Shown here piece after piece: positions 1-8,657 of a stretch of 57,693 bases of DNA. Position numbers and translations under genes: made by a program. The stretch spans positions 1-57,693 of the forward strand of contig JAIRMC010000137.1 of assembly GCA_031258965.1 (NCBI GenBank), written 5' to 3'. Every line of letters starts with the position of its first letter. Within the stretch, counting starts at the first letter, position 1. This DNA is from Azoarcus sp. GTDB lineage: Bacteria; Pseudomonadota; Gammaproteobacteria; Burkholderiales; Rhodocyclaceae. Below the pieces are notes generated by a model. It made no database searches, was not told the origin of the DNA, and was given only the letters and a program-made list of their open reading frames with translations.

Positions 1-102
1 CAGGTCGAGGGCGGATTGCAGGAAGCTGACGAGCAGATGGGTGTCGCTCATCAGGCGCTTGAAAACGGCGTCATTGCGGGGCTTGAGGATTTCGCGGGAC
101 AT
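1..102 (-). CDS. Rpn family / PD-(D/E)XK nuclease-type transposase-like protein, N-terminal fragment
   Basis: Only the first 34 codons are inside the window; the rest lies beyond position 1. The peptide begins MSREILKPRNDAVFKRLMSD and continues with a hydrophobic LLVSFLQSAL stretch. That pattern (a phenylalanine-lysine block followed by an FL helix) is typical of the N-terminus of Rpn-type proteins, which are PD-(D/E)XK nucleases often annotated as recombination-promoting nucleases or putative transposases. Catalytic residues are not visible here. It sits next to era, where many betaproteobacteria carry recO and pdxJ, so it may be an insertion. The identification rests on the short N-terminal pattern only. 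Confidence 0.7.
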   Translation of the reverse strand, partial: MSREILKPRNDAVFKRLMSDTHLLVSFLQSALDL

Positions 103-262
103 GGATCTCTTCGGCATGAATTAAAATAACAGACAGTATGCCGGACGCCTTTCCTGGGCGCAATGTTTTTCGGATGCCGCAAGGCCGGGGTTTCAGGGCG
201 CGGAAGCGGTTGAAACGGACTCGCGCGGGAAAGCGCAGGAAATCATGAAGATGTTTTGAACA

Positions 263-1162
263 CTATTCAAGCCCAAGGCTTTTGAGCGCGCGTTCATCGT
301 CGGCCCAACCGCGCCTGACCTTGACCCAGATTTCGAGAAAGACTTTGCCGCCGAACAGTTTTTCCATTTCGATGCGCGCCTCGCTTGCCGCCCGCTTGAG
401 CTTGTCGCCGTTTTTCCCGATGACGATGCCCTTGTGCGCGGGCTTGCCGGTGATGATTGCGGCGTGGATGCGGCGCAGCGCGCCCTCGGTCTCGAACTTT
501 TCGATCTCGACCGCGAGGCCGTAGGGCAGTTCGTCGCCGAGAAGGCGAAACAGTTTTTCGCGCAGGAATTCGGCGGCAAGAAAGCGTTCGCTACGGTCGG
601 TGATTTCGTCCTCGCCATAAACCGGCGCGCCGGGCGGCAGCAAAGGGGCTGCCGCTGCGATCAGGGCATCGCAATGCTTGCCGCGCTCCGCCGACAGGGG
701 CACGATTTCCGCGAATTCGTGCAGACCCCGCAGGCGGTCGATGAAGGGCAGCAGGCGGCGTTTATCGGCGAGCCGGTCGATTTTGTTGATGACCAGCACG
801 GCCTTGGCCTCGGGCGGGATCACGGCCAGCGCATCGCGGTCCCGGTCATCGAAACATGCTGCTTCCACAACGAAAAACACCACATCGACCCCGGCCAGCG
901 CCTGGACGACGCTGCGGTTCATCGCGCGGTTGAGCGCGTTGCGATGCCGGGTCTGGAAGCCCGGCGTGTCGACGAACACGAACTGGGCATGACCGGCATT
1001 CAGGATGCCGGTTATCCGGTGGCGGGTGGTCTGCGCCTTGCTGGAAACGATGCTAATCTTTTGCCCGACGAGGCGATTGAGCAGCGTCGACTTGCCGACA
1101 TTGGGCTTGCCGACGATGGCAACGAAACCGGCCCGGCTGGCATCCGAAGCGGTATCCGGCAT
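263..1162 (-). CDS. era: GTPase Era
   Basis: Era is a ribosome-associated GTPase that binds the 3' end of 16S rRNA and helps mature the 30S subunit. From the ATG at 1162 the protein is 299 residues, the usual length. The P-loop GKPNVGKS is at about residues 18-25, followed by DTPGF and NKID, and a C-terminal KH domain contains GKNGDKLKRAA. A longer reading frame upstream is only an overlap with rnc. A GTG at 1168, overlapping the rnc stop, is an alternative start two codons earlier. The gene follows rnc by 2 nt, the conserved rnc-era arrangement, so the two are almost certainly co-translated. Confidence 0.97.
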   Translation of the reverse strand: MPDTASDASRAGFVAIVGKPNVGKSTLLNRLVGQKISIVSSKAQTTRHRITGILNAGHAQFVFVDTPGFQTRHRNALNRAMNRSVVQALAGVDVVFFVVEAACFDDRDRDALAVIPPEAKAVLVINKIDRLADKRRLLPFIDRLRGLHEFAEIVPLSAERGKHCDALIAAAAPLLPPGAPVYGEDEITDRSERFLAAEFLREKLFRLLGDELPYGLAVEIEKFETEGALRRIHAAIITGKPAHKGIVIGKNGDKLKRAASEARIEMEKLFGGKVFLEIWVKVRRGWADDERALKSLGLE

Positions 1163-1164
1163 GT

Positions 1165-1842
1165 TCACATCTGTTTCAGCCGGACGAGCGCCAATTCTGC
1201 GGACTTCTGCTCCGCCGCGCGGCGGCTGCCGCCCCGCCCGACGGTACGCAAGGAAAACCTCGGCACTTCGCAAGCGACCTCGAATTCCTGCGCGTGCGCT
1301 TCGCCGAGCACCCGAAGCATGGTGTATGTCGGTAGTGACAGCCTGCGCCCCTGCAACCATTCCTGAAGCGCGGTCTTGGGGTCCTTGCCCGGAAAAACGG
1401 GATTGATTTCAGCCAGCAGCGGCTCGAACAGGCGGCCCACTACCGCCCGCGCGGTCTCGAACCCGGCATCAAGGCAGACCGCCGCGATGATGGCCTCGAG
1501 CGCGTCGGCCAATATGGAAGGGCGGCGCGCGCCGCCCGAGCGCAATTCGCCTTCCCCCAAGCGCAAGCAAGCGTCCAGGTGAATATTGAGCGCCACGCGG
1601 GCAAGCGCGTCCTGGCATACCAGCGAGGCGCGCGCGCGTGACAGATCGCCTTCGCGCAAATCGGCAAAACGCGCGAACAGCGCGATCGACATCGCGCAGT
1701 TGAGCACACTGTCGCCGAGGAATTCGAGACGCTCGTTATTGGGCTGCCCGGCGCTGCGGTGGGTCAAAGCCTGTTCCAGCAGGGCCGGATTGGCAAAAAC
1801 ATGGCCGATCCGGCCCTGCAAACGATCAGTGAATTCTTTCAT
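1165..1842 (-). CDS. rnc: Ribonuclease III
   Basis: Rnc cuts double-stranded RNA, including rRNA precursors. The protein has 225 residues, normal for the family. The catalytic signature NERLEFLGDSV is at residues 36-46, a second acidic catalytic cluster follows around DALEAIIAAVCLD, and a double-stranded RNA-binding domain fills the last 70 or so residues. The start overlaps the stop of the upstream DUF4845 gene by 4 nt, and era begins right after its own stop. It is therefore the middle gene of a tightly packed lepB-DUF4845-rnc-era unit. Confidence 0.97.
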   Translation of the reverse strand: MKEFTDRLQGRIGHVFANPALLEQALTHRSAGQPNNERLEFLGDSVLNCAMSIALFARFADLREGDLSRARASLVCQDALARVALNIHLDACLRLGEGELRSGGARRPSILADALEAIIAAVCLDAGFETARAVVGRLFEPLLAEINPVFPGKDPKTALQEWLQGRRLSLPTYTMLRVLGEAHAQEFEVACEVPRFSLRTVGRGGSRRAAEQKSAELALVRLKQM

Positions 1843-2204
1843 TTGCCGCCATCCCTACTCGATACCTTGAAATCAACCAGCAAACTGATGTTGCCGAAGA
1901 GCGGCACCTTGTGCGCATATTCGGCTTCGATCACGACGCCCGCGCCCGCCCTGCGAATGACGAGATCGCCCGGCTTGACCTGGGTAATGCCGTCGATGAG
2001 GGCTTGGCGTTCGTAACGCTTGCGCAATTCAAAATCCGGCGCATCGCCGCCCGCCTCGCTGGCAAGCTTCGCAACAATGTGTTTCAACGAAAAATATTCC
2101 TGATAAGGGCCAACCAGCTTGAGGCCGGTCAGCAAGGCCATGCCAATCAGAATCGCCACGAGAATCATGCCGATCAAGCTTATACCGCGCTGGCGGAGTT
2201 TCAT
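1839..2204 (-). CDS. DUF4845 family small membrane protein
   Basis: This 121-residue protein has a pilin-like N-terminus, MKLRQRGISLIGM, followed by one hydrophobic segment (about residues 9-30) and a soluble remainder predicted to lie in the periplasm. It matches the DUF4845 proteins commonly found between lepB and rnc in beta- and gammaproteobacteria. Its biochemical role is not known. The GISLIG sequence before the membrane segment recalls type IV pilin leaders, but the cleavage-site glutamate pattern is absent. It lies 20 nt after lepB and overlaps rnc by 4 nt. Confidence 0.85.
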   Translation of the reverse strand: MKLRQRGISLIGMILVAILIGMALLTGLKLVGPYQEYFSLKHIVAKLASEAGGDAPDFELRKRYERQALIDGITQVKPGDLVIRRAGAGVVIEAEYAHKVPLFGNISLLVDFKVSSRDGGK

Positions 2205-2224
2205 CGCTGCTCTCTCCTCAATGG

Positions 2225-3028
2225 TCAGTAAAAGCGGCCGACGCGCTTCAGGTCGTTGAAATTGAACCAGATGAAAAAGGCCCGCCCGACGATGTTCTCT
2301 TCAGGCACAAAACCCCACACCCGGCTGTCGGCACTATTGTCACGGTTATCGCCCATGACCAGATAATGTCCCGCCGGTACCATACAACTGAAACCGCGCA
2401 CGGTATATGTGCAGTTTTCGCGGAATTTGAAATTCTTCGCGCCCGAAATATACGGCGACACGCCGTTCTCAAGCAGGATGTCATGCTCGGCTTCACCGAG
2501 TTTTTCGGTGTATCGCGGCGAAAAATAAGAAGCCTTGGCATGGAGGTAAGAACCGGCCGCCGTAACGGCCACCGGCTCGCCGTCGATGGTGAGCCGCTTG
2601 TCGGTGTAATCGACCCTGTCGCCCGGCAGGCCCACCACGCGCTTGATGTAATTTTGCGATGGGTCGCGGGGATAACGGAAAACCATGACCTCGCCGCGCT
2701 TCGGCTGATTGACGTCGACAATCTTGAGGTCGATCACCGGCAGCCGGATACCGTAGGTGAACTTGTTCACCAGGATGAAATCGCCTTCCAGCAGCGTCGG
2801 GATCATCGAACCGGAGGGAATCTTGTACGGCTCGACGATGAAAGAACGCAGGATGAACACGGCCAGCACGACGGGGAAAAAAGCGGCCCCCCATTCCACC
2901 CACCACGGCGGCGGCGTGTCGGGCGCGCGCCGCGGCTTGGCGTAAAAGCGATCCGCCGCCCACAGGGCGCCCGTGACGAGCAGCAGCACGAACAGCCCCA
3001 GGGCGAGATTGACATTGGAAAAATCCAC
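2225..3028 (-). CDS. lepB: Signal peptidase I
   Basis: LepB is the inner-membrane protease that removes signal peptides from exported proteins. The protein has 267 residues with two N-terminal membrane segments (about residues 8-24 and 45-62). The catalytic serine lies in PSGSMIPTL (Ser about 74) and the general-base lysine in NYIKRVVGLPGD (Lys about 129). The conserved box MGDNRDNSADSR follows near residue 230. It starts 35 nt after lepA, as in the conserved lepA-lepB pair. Confidence 0.97.
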   Translation of the reverse strand: MDFSNVNLALGLFVLLLVTGALWAADRFYAKPRRAPDTPPPWWVEWGAAFFPVVLAVFILRSFIVEPYKIPSGSMIPTLLEGDFILVNKFTYGIRLPVIDLKIVDVNQPKRGEVMVFRYPRDPSQNYIKRVVGLPGDRVDYTDKRLTIDGEPVAVTAAGSYLHAKASYFSPRYTEKLGEAEHDILLENGVSPYISGAKNFKFRENCTYTVRGFSCMVPAGHYLVMGDNRDNSADSRVWGFVPEENIVGRAFFIWFNFNDLKRVGRFY

Positions 3029-3063
3029 ATCGGCTCCTATCGTTCAACGATGCCGGACGCGCT

Positions 3064-4860
<1,797 letters not shown>

Positions 4861-4894
4861 GCTTTCGGCCTAATTCCCCTACCCCGGCAGAGGG

Positions 4895-4998
4895 CGGGCT
4901 AGCCAGGCAAAGCGTCCGATTCTAGCGGAAAAGCCTTGCAAAAGGCGATCACGGCTTCCGTGTCGGGACGATAATGGCAAATTTCCCGCTCACTGGCA
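4895..4998 (-). pseudogene. Partial duplicate of the glutaredoxin-like gene 3' end
   Basis: This 104-bp stretch matches 5407-5510, the 3' end of the intact glutaredoxin-like gene, with 7 differences by eye, all transitions and no gaps. Read on the minus strand it encodes the same C-terminal tail (TEAVIAFCKAFPLE...DALPG and a stop). Similarity fades beyond 4998, and the redox CxxC part is absent. The two copies are exactly 512 bp apart and bracket the 21-bp repeat. It is most simply a decayed partial duplication and is unlikely to be expressed as a functional protein. Confidence 0.8.
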
Positions 4999-5185
4999 GT
5001 CAAAACCGCCGCCCGGCATGCCAGAAGGGCATCTGACGCAAGCCGGCGATGTCCGGGTTGAAATCGCGCTCCACGCCGATGTCGTGACACTGATTACCGT
5101 CTCGGTGCTGGGCGGGCAATAGGGCTGCTGTCGATCCACGAAAGAAGGGGCCAGCAACTGGCGGTGCGCGGGGCGGCTGGCAGGA
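4999..5185. other. Intergenic spacer, no recognised gene
   Basis: This stretch lies between the partial glutaredoxin copy and the tandem repeat. On the minus strand one frame reads a plausible peptide (GVERDFNPDIAGLRQMPFW...) ending in TGA near 5000, but I do not recognise it and see no start codon with a ribosome site. It could be the end of a foreign or decayed gene. No tRNA-like or terminator-like structure stood out. Confidence 0.4.
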
Positions 5186-5394
5186 TGCGAGGAGATGTCT
5201 CTGTTGTGTGCGGAGAGGGCAATGCGGATTGCAGGGGCACCCCACGGTGCACGGAGAGGCCTCCGCGATGCGCGGAGAAGGCAACACAGGTTACAGGGAT
5301 ACTCCACGGTGCCCGGAGAGGTCTCTGCGATCCGCGGAGATGTTCGCGCGGTGCGCAGAGATGTTTCCTATGAGCGCGGAGATGTTCGCGCTCT
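5186..5394. repeat. Degenerate ~21-bp tandem repeat array
   Basis: The region can be cut into units that each start near TGCGCGGAGA: 5186, 5207, 5248, 5269, 5310, 5331, 5352 and 5374. Units are 21-22 bp, or about 41 bp (two degenerate units) at 5207 and 5269. A higher-order repeat is clear: 5207-5268 and 5269-5330 are two 62-bp copies that align without gaps at roughly 80% identity. The units abut with no spacers, so this is not a CRISPR array. On the minus strand the period gives a heptad-like peptide rich in RAHREHL-type words, but no gene is convincing. Confidence 0.8.
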
Positions 5395-5410
5395 CGAACA
5401 GGAGGCCGGG

Positions 5411-5701
5411 CTAGCCGGGCAAAGCGTCCGGTTCTAGCGGAAAAGCCTTGCAAAAGGCGATCACGGCTTCCGTGTCGAGACGGTGGTGGCAAATTTCCCG
5501 CTCACCGGCAAGCAAGACCGGCACCAGTTCATTCCAGCGCGCTTCCAGGGCCGGGTCGTCATCAACATCGACAACGTCGATCCGCCAACCGTGACAGGCC
5601 GCGACCGGCTCCAGCGCCGCGATCAACTCATGGCACAAATGGCACCACTGGCGGCTCAATACCGTGAATACGCGCGCGCTCAAGCGCCTCGACTCATGCA
5701 C
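5411..5701 (-). CDS. Glutaredoxin-like thiol-redox protein (DUF836 type)
   Basis: This 96-residue protein has a thioredoxin-like fold signature: VFTVLSRQWCHLCHEL with the redox pair C20-H-L-C23, then a beta strand IDVVDVDDDP and the cis-proline region LVPVLLAGEREI. It resembles the small glutaredoxin-family proteins often coded near lepA in betaproteobacteria. Substrates are unknown. Its start lies inside the end of rseC (22-nt overlap), so it is probably co-transcribed with the rpoE cluster. A partial copy of its 3' end lies 512 bp downstream. Confidence 0.85.
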   Translation of the reverse strand: MHESRRLSARVFTVLSRQWCHLCHELIAALEPVAACHGWRIDVVDVDDDPALEARWNELVPVLLAGEREICHHRLDTEAVIAFCKAFPLEPDALPG

Positions 5702-6159
5702 ACGGCGTCGCTACCGTCGCCACCGCTGTCCCGCTCCAGGCGCAAACGCCAGACACCCGCGCCTTTGCCACGGGCGCGGCGGCGCAAGACAAAAACCGTC
5801 GCCAGCATTCCGGCCGCGGCGCCCGCGCCCGAAGCCGCATCGGCCCACGCTGGCGGCGCAAGGCAGACGCCAAGCAGGGCGCCGAGCAGCACCAGCGCCG
5901 TGCCCAAACCGTAACTCGCCATCGCGGCCCGCAACGGCAGCCCCTCGTCGATCAACACTTTCACCTGATCTCCCACGCGCAGGCCAAGCGGATCGTCGAC
6001 GGAAAAAACCCGTTCGCCCCCCTTGAACATTTCCGCGAAACGCGGCGCGTGGCAACCACCCGGCTCGTCACAATGCCCGCATCCGCCCTGACGCTTGGTC
6101 AGCCGCGCCCCTATTTTTCCTTCCCCGGCGCGAACAACGACCGCCCTGGCCTCGATCAT
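5680..6159 (-). CDS. rseC: RseC/MucC family SoxR-reducing-system protein
   Basis: RseC proteins are small inner-membrane proteins tied to the sigma-E regulators and to the Rsx/Rnf SoxR-reducing system. This one has 159 residues: a cytoplasmic N-terminal part with a cysteine cluster (C27, C30, C36 in GGCGHCDEPGGCHAP), then two membrane segments (about residues 80-102 and 108-126) and a basic tail. The cysteine cluster is a family hallmark and may bind metal or an Fe-S cluster. Its start overlaps the rseB stop by 4 nt. Confidence 0.9.
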   Translation of the reverse strand: MIEARAVVVRAGEGKIGARLTKRQGGCGHCDEPGGCHAPRFAEMFKGGERVFSVDDPLGLRVGDQVKVLIDEGLPLRAAMASYGLGTALVLLGALLGVCLAPPAWADAASGAGAAAGMLATVFVLRRRARGKGAGVWRLRLERDSGGDGSDAVCMSRGA

Positions 6160-7253
6160 TTGCGCACCGCCGCATCCATGGCCTCAGCCGCCTGTTGCGC
6201 GGCGCGCGGCGGCACTTCGCCGAGCACCGTTATCCGCTTTCCGTCGACGATGCGCTCGAAGGCGTGCACGGCCCCGCCTCCGGGAAAGCCGCCGCGCGCC
6301 TCGGCCCCGGTCTCCGCCGATTCGATGAAAACCGAGATCGCCGCCAGACCGTCGCTAAAAACCATCTGCACGGTGCCGCCATTGTGGTGATGCACTTTCG
6401 AGACCAACGCGAACCCCGGCAAGGGATCGTCGATCCGCCTGTCGTCATCCGCCCGCGCCGCGCCGCCGTCTCCCATGTCGATCACACTCCAGTCCTCCCG
6501 GGGTTCGGCCTGGGCCGTGAGCAGTTCGTCGCCGACATCGCCGCCAATGCGCACGTCGCTGAAAACAAACTGTTCGACCACCCCGCCGTTGGCGTCGAGC
6601 ACCTGCGACTTGAGGAGCAGACCGCTATGCGCCTCGGCCCACAACACATGGCCGAAACGCAACCCGTCCCGCGGTTCGAGCACCACTTTCCGGGCCTCGT
6701 GGGCGGCGATGCGCCCTGCTTCGCCCAAACGGACATTGTAGTTGCCCGCTAGCCCGGCATAGCTTTGCATCAAGCGGCCCGGAAAACCGCCGCGGACGCC
6801 GACACGGCTGATGATCACCGTGCGCTGCGCGGGTAACAGGCAGCGCACCTCGCCCCCCTTGCGGACGACTTCCCTCGGGCTGCCGTCGAGCACTTCCAGA
6901 CGTTCGCTTTCTTCCCCGTCGGCATAACGATGCACGATGCGCGAGGTTTCGAGCCGCCTTCCCGTCTGGTAGCTGAAGGTGCCAACATAATTCAGGCGCT
7001 GGCTGGCCTGGGCGATGCGGTCGAGCCAGGCCAGCGGCTCATCCAACGGATTGCCGACGGCGGCGTCCGCAACGGCAACGGGATCGACCGCGGACGGATT
7101 GGCAACCGCCGGATCAAGCACCGCGGCTCCGGAATCAGCGGCGGGCGGCAACAACACCCCGCCGTCAGGCGGCTGATCGGCGGCCAGGCTGACAACAGGC
7201 TGACCGCACAGCGCGCCAAGCCAAAGAATGAACCACGACGTCGTCGCTTTCAT
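6156..7253 (-). CDS. rseB: Sigma-E factor regulatory protein RseB/MucB
   Basis: RseB is a periplasmic protein that binds the anti-sigma factor RseA and shields it from proteolysis until lipoprotein or LPS signals release it. I start it at the ATG at 7253, giving 365 residues, because a signal peptide begins there (MKATTSWFILWLGALC... ending near SLAAD). The upstream in-frame extension only overlaps rseA. The MucB/RseB N-terminal lipoprotein-binding domain begins around WLDRIAQASQRLNYVGTFSY. A linker rich in Ala, Pro and Asp (about residues 30-75) is longer than usual. It follows rseA by 4 nt. Confidence 0.93.
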   Translation of the reverse strand: MKATTSWFILWLGALCGQPVVSLAADQPPDGGVLLPPAADSGAAVLDPAVANPSAVDPVAVADAAVGNPLDEPLAWLDRIAQASQRLNYVGTFSYQTGRRLETSRIVHRYADGEESERLEVLDGSPREVVRKGGEVRCLLPAQRTVIISRVGVRGGFPGRLMQSYAGLAGNYNVRLGEAGRIAAHEARKVVLEPRDGLRFGHVLWAEAHSGLLLKSQVLDANGGVVEQFVFSDVRIGGDVGDELLTAQAEPREDWSVIDMGDGGAARADDDRRIDDPLPGFALVSKVHHHNGGTVQMVFSDGLAAISVFIESAETGAEARGGFPGGGAVHAFERIVDGKRITVLGEVPPRAAQQAAEAMDAAVRK

Positions 7254-7257
7254 GGAT

Positions 7258-7800
7258 TCATTCCTCTGTCGAAGCCGATATGGTTCGTATGTATTGCACC
7301 GCCGCAGGCATGGGGCCGCCCGCCATCGCCTGGTGCGCCACGAGATAGTCGCGCCGCGCGCCGTCCGCCGCGCGATGCGCGGGCGCGGCGGCGACGGCGA
7401 CGGCATCGTCCGGCGGCAGAGACGATACCGCCTGGACGACCGGATCCGCGCCACCGCCTGAGAGAGTCGCCACGACGCCTCCCACCGCCAGCACGCCCAT
7501 CACCGAAGCCGCCACCGGCAGCAGGCGATGGCGCAGGGAGCGGCATCCGGTTCCGCCTTCCCCGCGACGCGGCGCGAATAACGTGGGTTCGTCCTCGATC
7601 CGGGCCATCACCCTGGCGGTAAACCCGCCCATGTCCGGTTGCGCGCCGCCCCGGATTACATCGCCCGCCAGGCAGTATGCGTCCCATTCGCCGCGGAATG
7701 ACGCATCGCGTTCCAGGCGAGTAAAAAGCGCGCGAGCCGTGGCTTCGTCGACGTCGTCGTCGAGCATCGCCGAAAGTTTTTCTCTCATCTCAGCCATCAC
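7258..7800 (-). CDS. rseA: Anti-sigma-E factor RseA/MucA
   Basis: RseA is the inner-membrane anti-sigma factor that holds RpoE. The 180-residue protein has an N-terminal cytoplasmic domain of the family type (EKLSAMLDDDVDEATARALFTRL, then FRGEWDAYCLAGDVIRG), one membrane segment at about residues 93-113, and an Ala-rich periplasmic tail. The start is either a GTG at 7800 or the ATG at 7797. It lies 23 nt after rpoE and 4 nt before rseB, so regulator and sigma factor are made together. Confidence 0.93.
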   Translation of the reverse strand: MMAEMREKLSAMLDDDVDEATARALFTRLERDASFRGEWDAYCLAGDVIRGGAQPDMGGFTARVMARIEDEPTLFAPRRGEGGTGCRSLRHRLLPVAASVMGVLAVGGVVATLSGGGADPVVQAVSSLPPDDAVAVAAAPAHRAADGARRDYLVAHQAMAGGPMPAAVQYIRTISASTEE

Positions 7801-7823
7801 TCAGTTCCTTTACCGTATCGCCA

Positions 7824-8423
7824 TCACCAACGCTCATCCGCGCGCGTACCGAGCAGCGGGCGCAGCCGGGCGGCAATCGCCTCGCGGGCGCGAAAAATCC
7901 GCGAACGCACCGTACCGATCGGACAATCCATGGCAGTGGCAATATCCTCGTAACTCAACCCTTCCAATTCGCGCAAGGTAATGGCCTCGCGCAACTCATC
8001 CGGCAAACCGGCCATCGCCTCATCCACCGTCTGCGCAATCTGGCGCGTCATCAACTGCCGCTCGGGCGTATCGAAGTCGCGCAGACGCTCCCCACTCTCC
8101 AGTCCCTCCATTTCGGCTGAATCCATGCCCGTCAAGGCTGACACCCGCCGCCCCTGCGCGGCAAGGTGGTTCTTCGCTGTGTTGATTCCGATCCGGTAGA
8201 GCCATGTATAAAAGGCGCTTTCCCCACGAAACGCCCCCAGGGCGCGGTAAGCCTTGATGAAAGTCTCCTGGGCGAGATCCTCGACCTCGGCGGGGTCGCG
8301 CACCAAACGCGCGAGCAACCTGTAGAGCTTGCGCTGGTACTTCGATACCAATAAACCAAACGCCTGTTTGTCTCCACCCTGGACACGTTCCACCAACTGC
8401 TGGTCGACTTCACGATCACTCAT
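7824..8423 (-). CDS. rpoE: RNA polymerase sigma factor RpoE (AlgU)
   Basis: This ECF sigma factor directs the envelope-stress response. Its 199 residues contain region 2 (DLAQETFIKAYRALGAFRGES and FYTWLYRIGINTAKNHL) and region 4 (ELREAITLRELEGLSYEDIA, then CPIGTVRSRIFRAREAI). It heads the rpoE-rseA-rseB-rseC-grx cluster, divergent from nadB, a common betaproteobacterial arrangement. Upstream on the minus strand there is a TCTGATA (8446-8452) like a sigma-E -10 element, but no clear GAACTT -35, so autoregulation is only suggested. Confidence 0.97.
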   Translation of the reverse strand: MSDREVDQQLVERVQGGDKQAFGLLVSKYQRKLYRLLARLVRDPAEVEDLAQETFIKAYRALGAFRGESAFYTWLYRIGINTAKNHLAAQGRRVSALTGMDSAEMEGLESGERLRDFDTPERQLMTRQIAQTVDEAMAGLPDELREAITLRELEGLSYEDIATAMDCPIGTVRSRIFRAREAIAARLRPLLGTRADERW

Positions 8424-8555
8424 TGAATGTCCGTTATCCTGCTTGTATCAGACCGCGCAGTATAAGCGAGCGACTCGTTTCACTAAACCCTGTTACAACA
8501 AACGTTTTATAGTCCCACAGACAGCATGGACATTGTTTAGTTCAGGAAGGATGCC

Positions 8556-8657
8556 ATGGGTAAACCCGAATGGATGTTCCGGCGCATGCTATATTGCCTG
8601 CTTTCTTTTTCTACCTTGCCGCCGTGGCCTATCCAAACCACCAATACGATGCGCTGA
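8556..8657 (+). CDS. Possible 33-residue leader ORF overlapping nadB
   Basis: A short frame starts at ATG 8556, five bases after a strong ribosome site AGGAAGG (8544-8550), and ends at TGA 8655-8657. It encodes a basic then hydrophobic peptide (MGKPEWMFRRMLYCLLSF...). It overlaps the 5' end of nadB in another frame, and neither nadB start candidate has a ribosome site nearly as good. It could be a leader that couples translation into nadB, or chance. I do not recognise the peptide. Confidence 0.3.
   Translation: MGKPEWMFRRMLYCLLSFSTLPPWPIQTTNTMR

Noticed and set aside
434-1366. Long plus-strand reading frame opposite era and rnc
   Set aside because: It is antisense to two well-identified genes; high-GC codon bias creates such frames and the peptide has no family features.
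5186-5394. Possible CRISPR array
   Set aside because: Repeat units touch each other, are degenerate, and have no unique spacers; no cas genes nearby.
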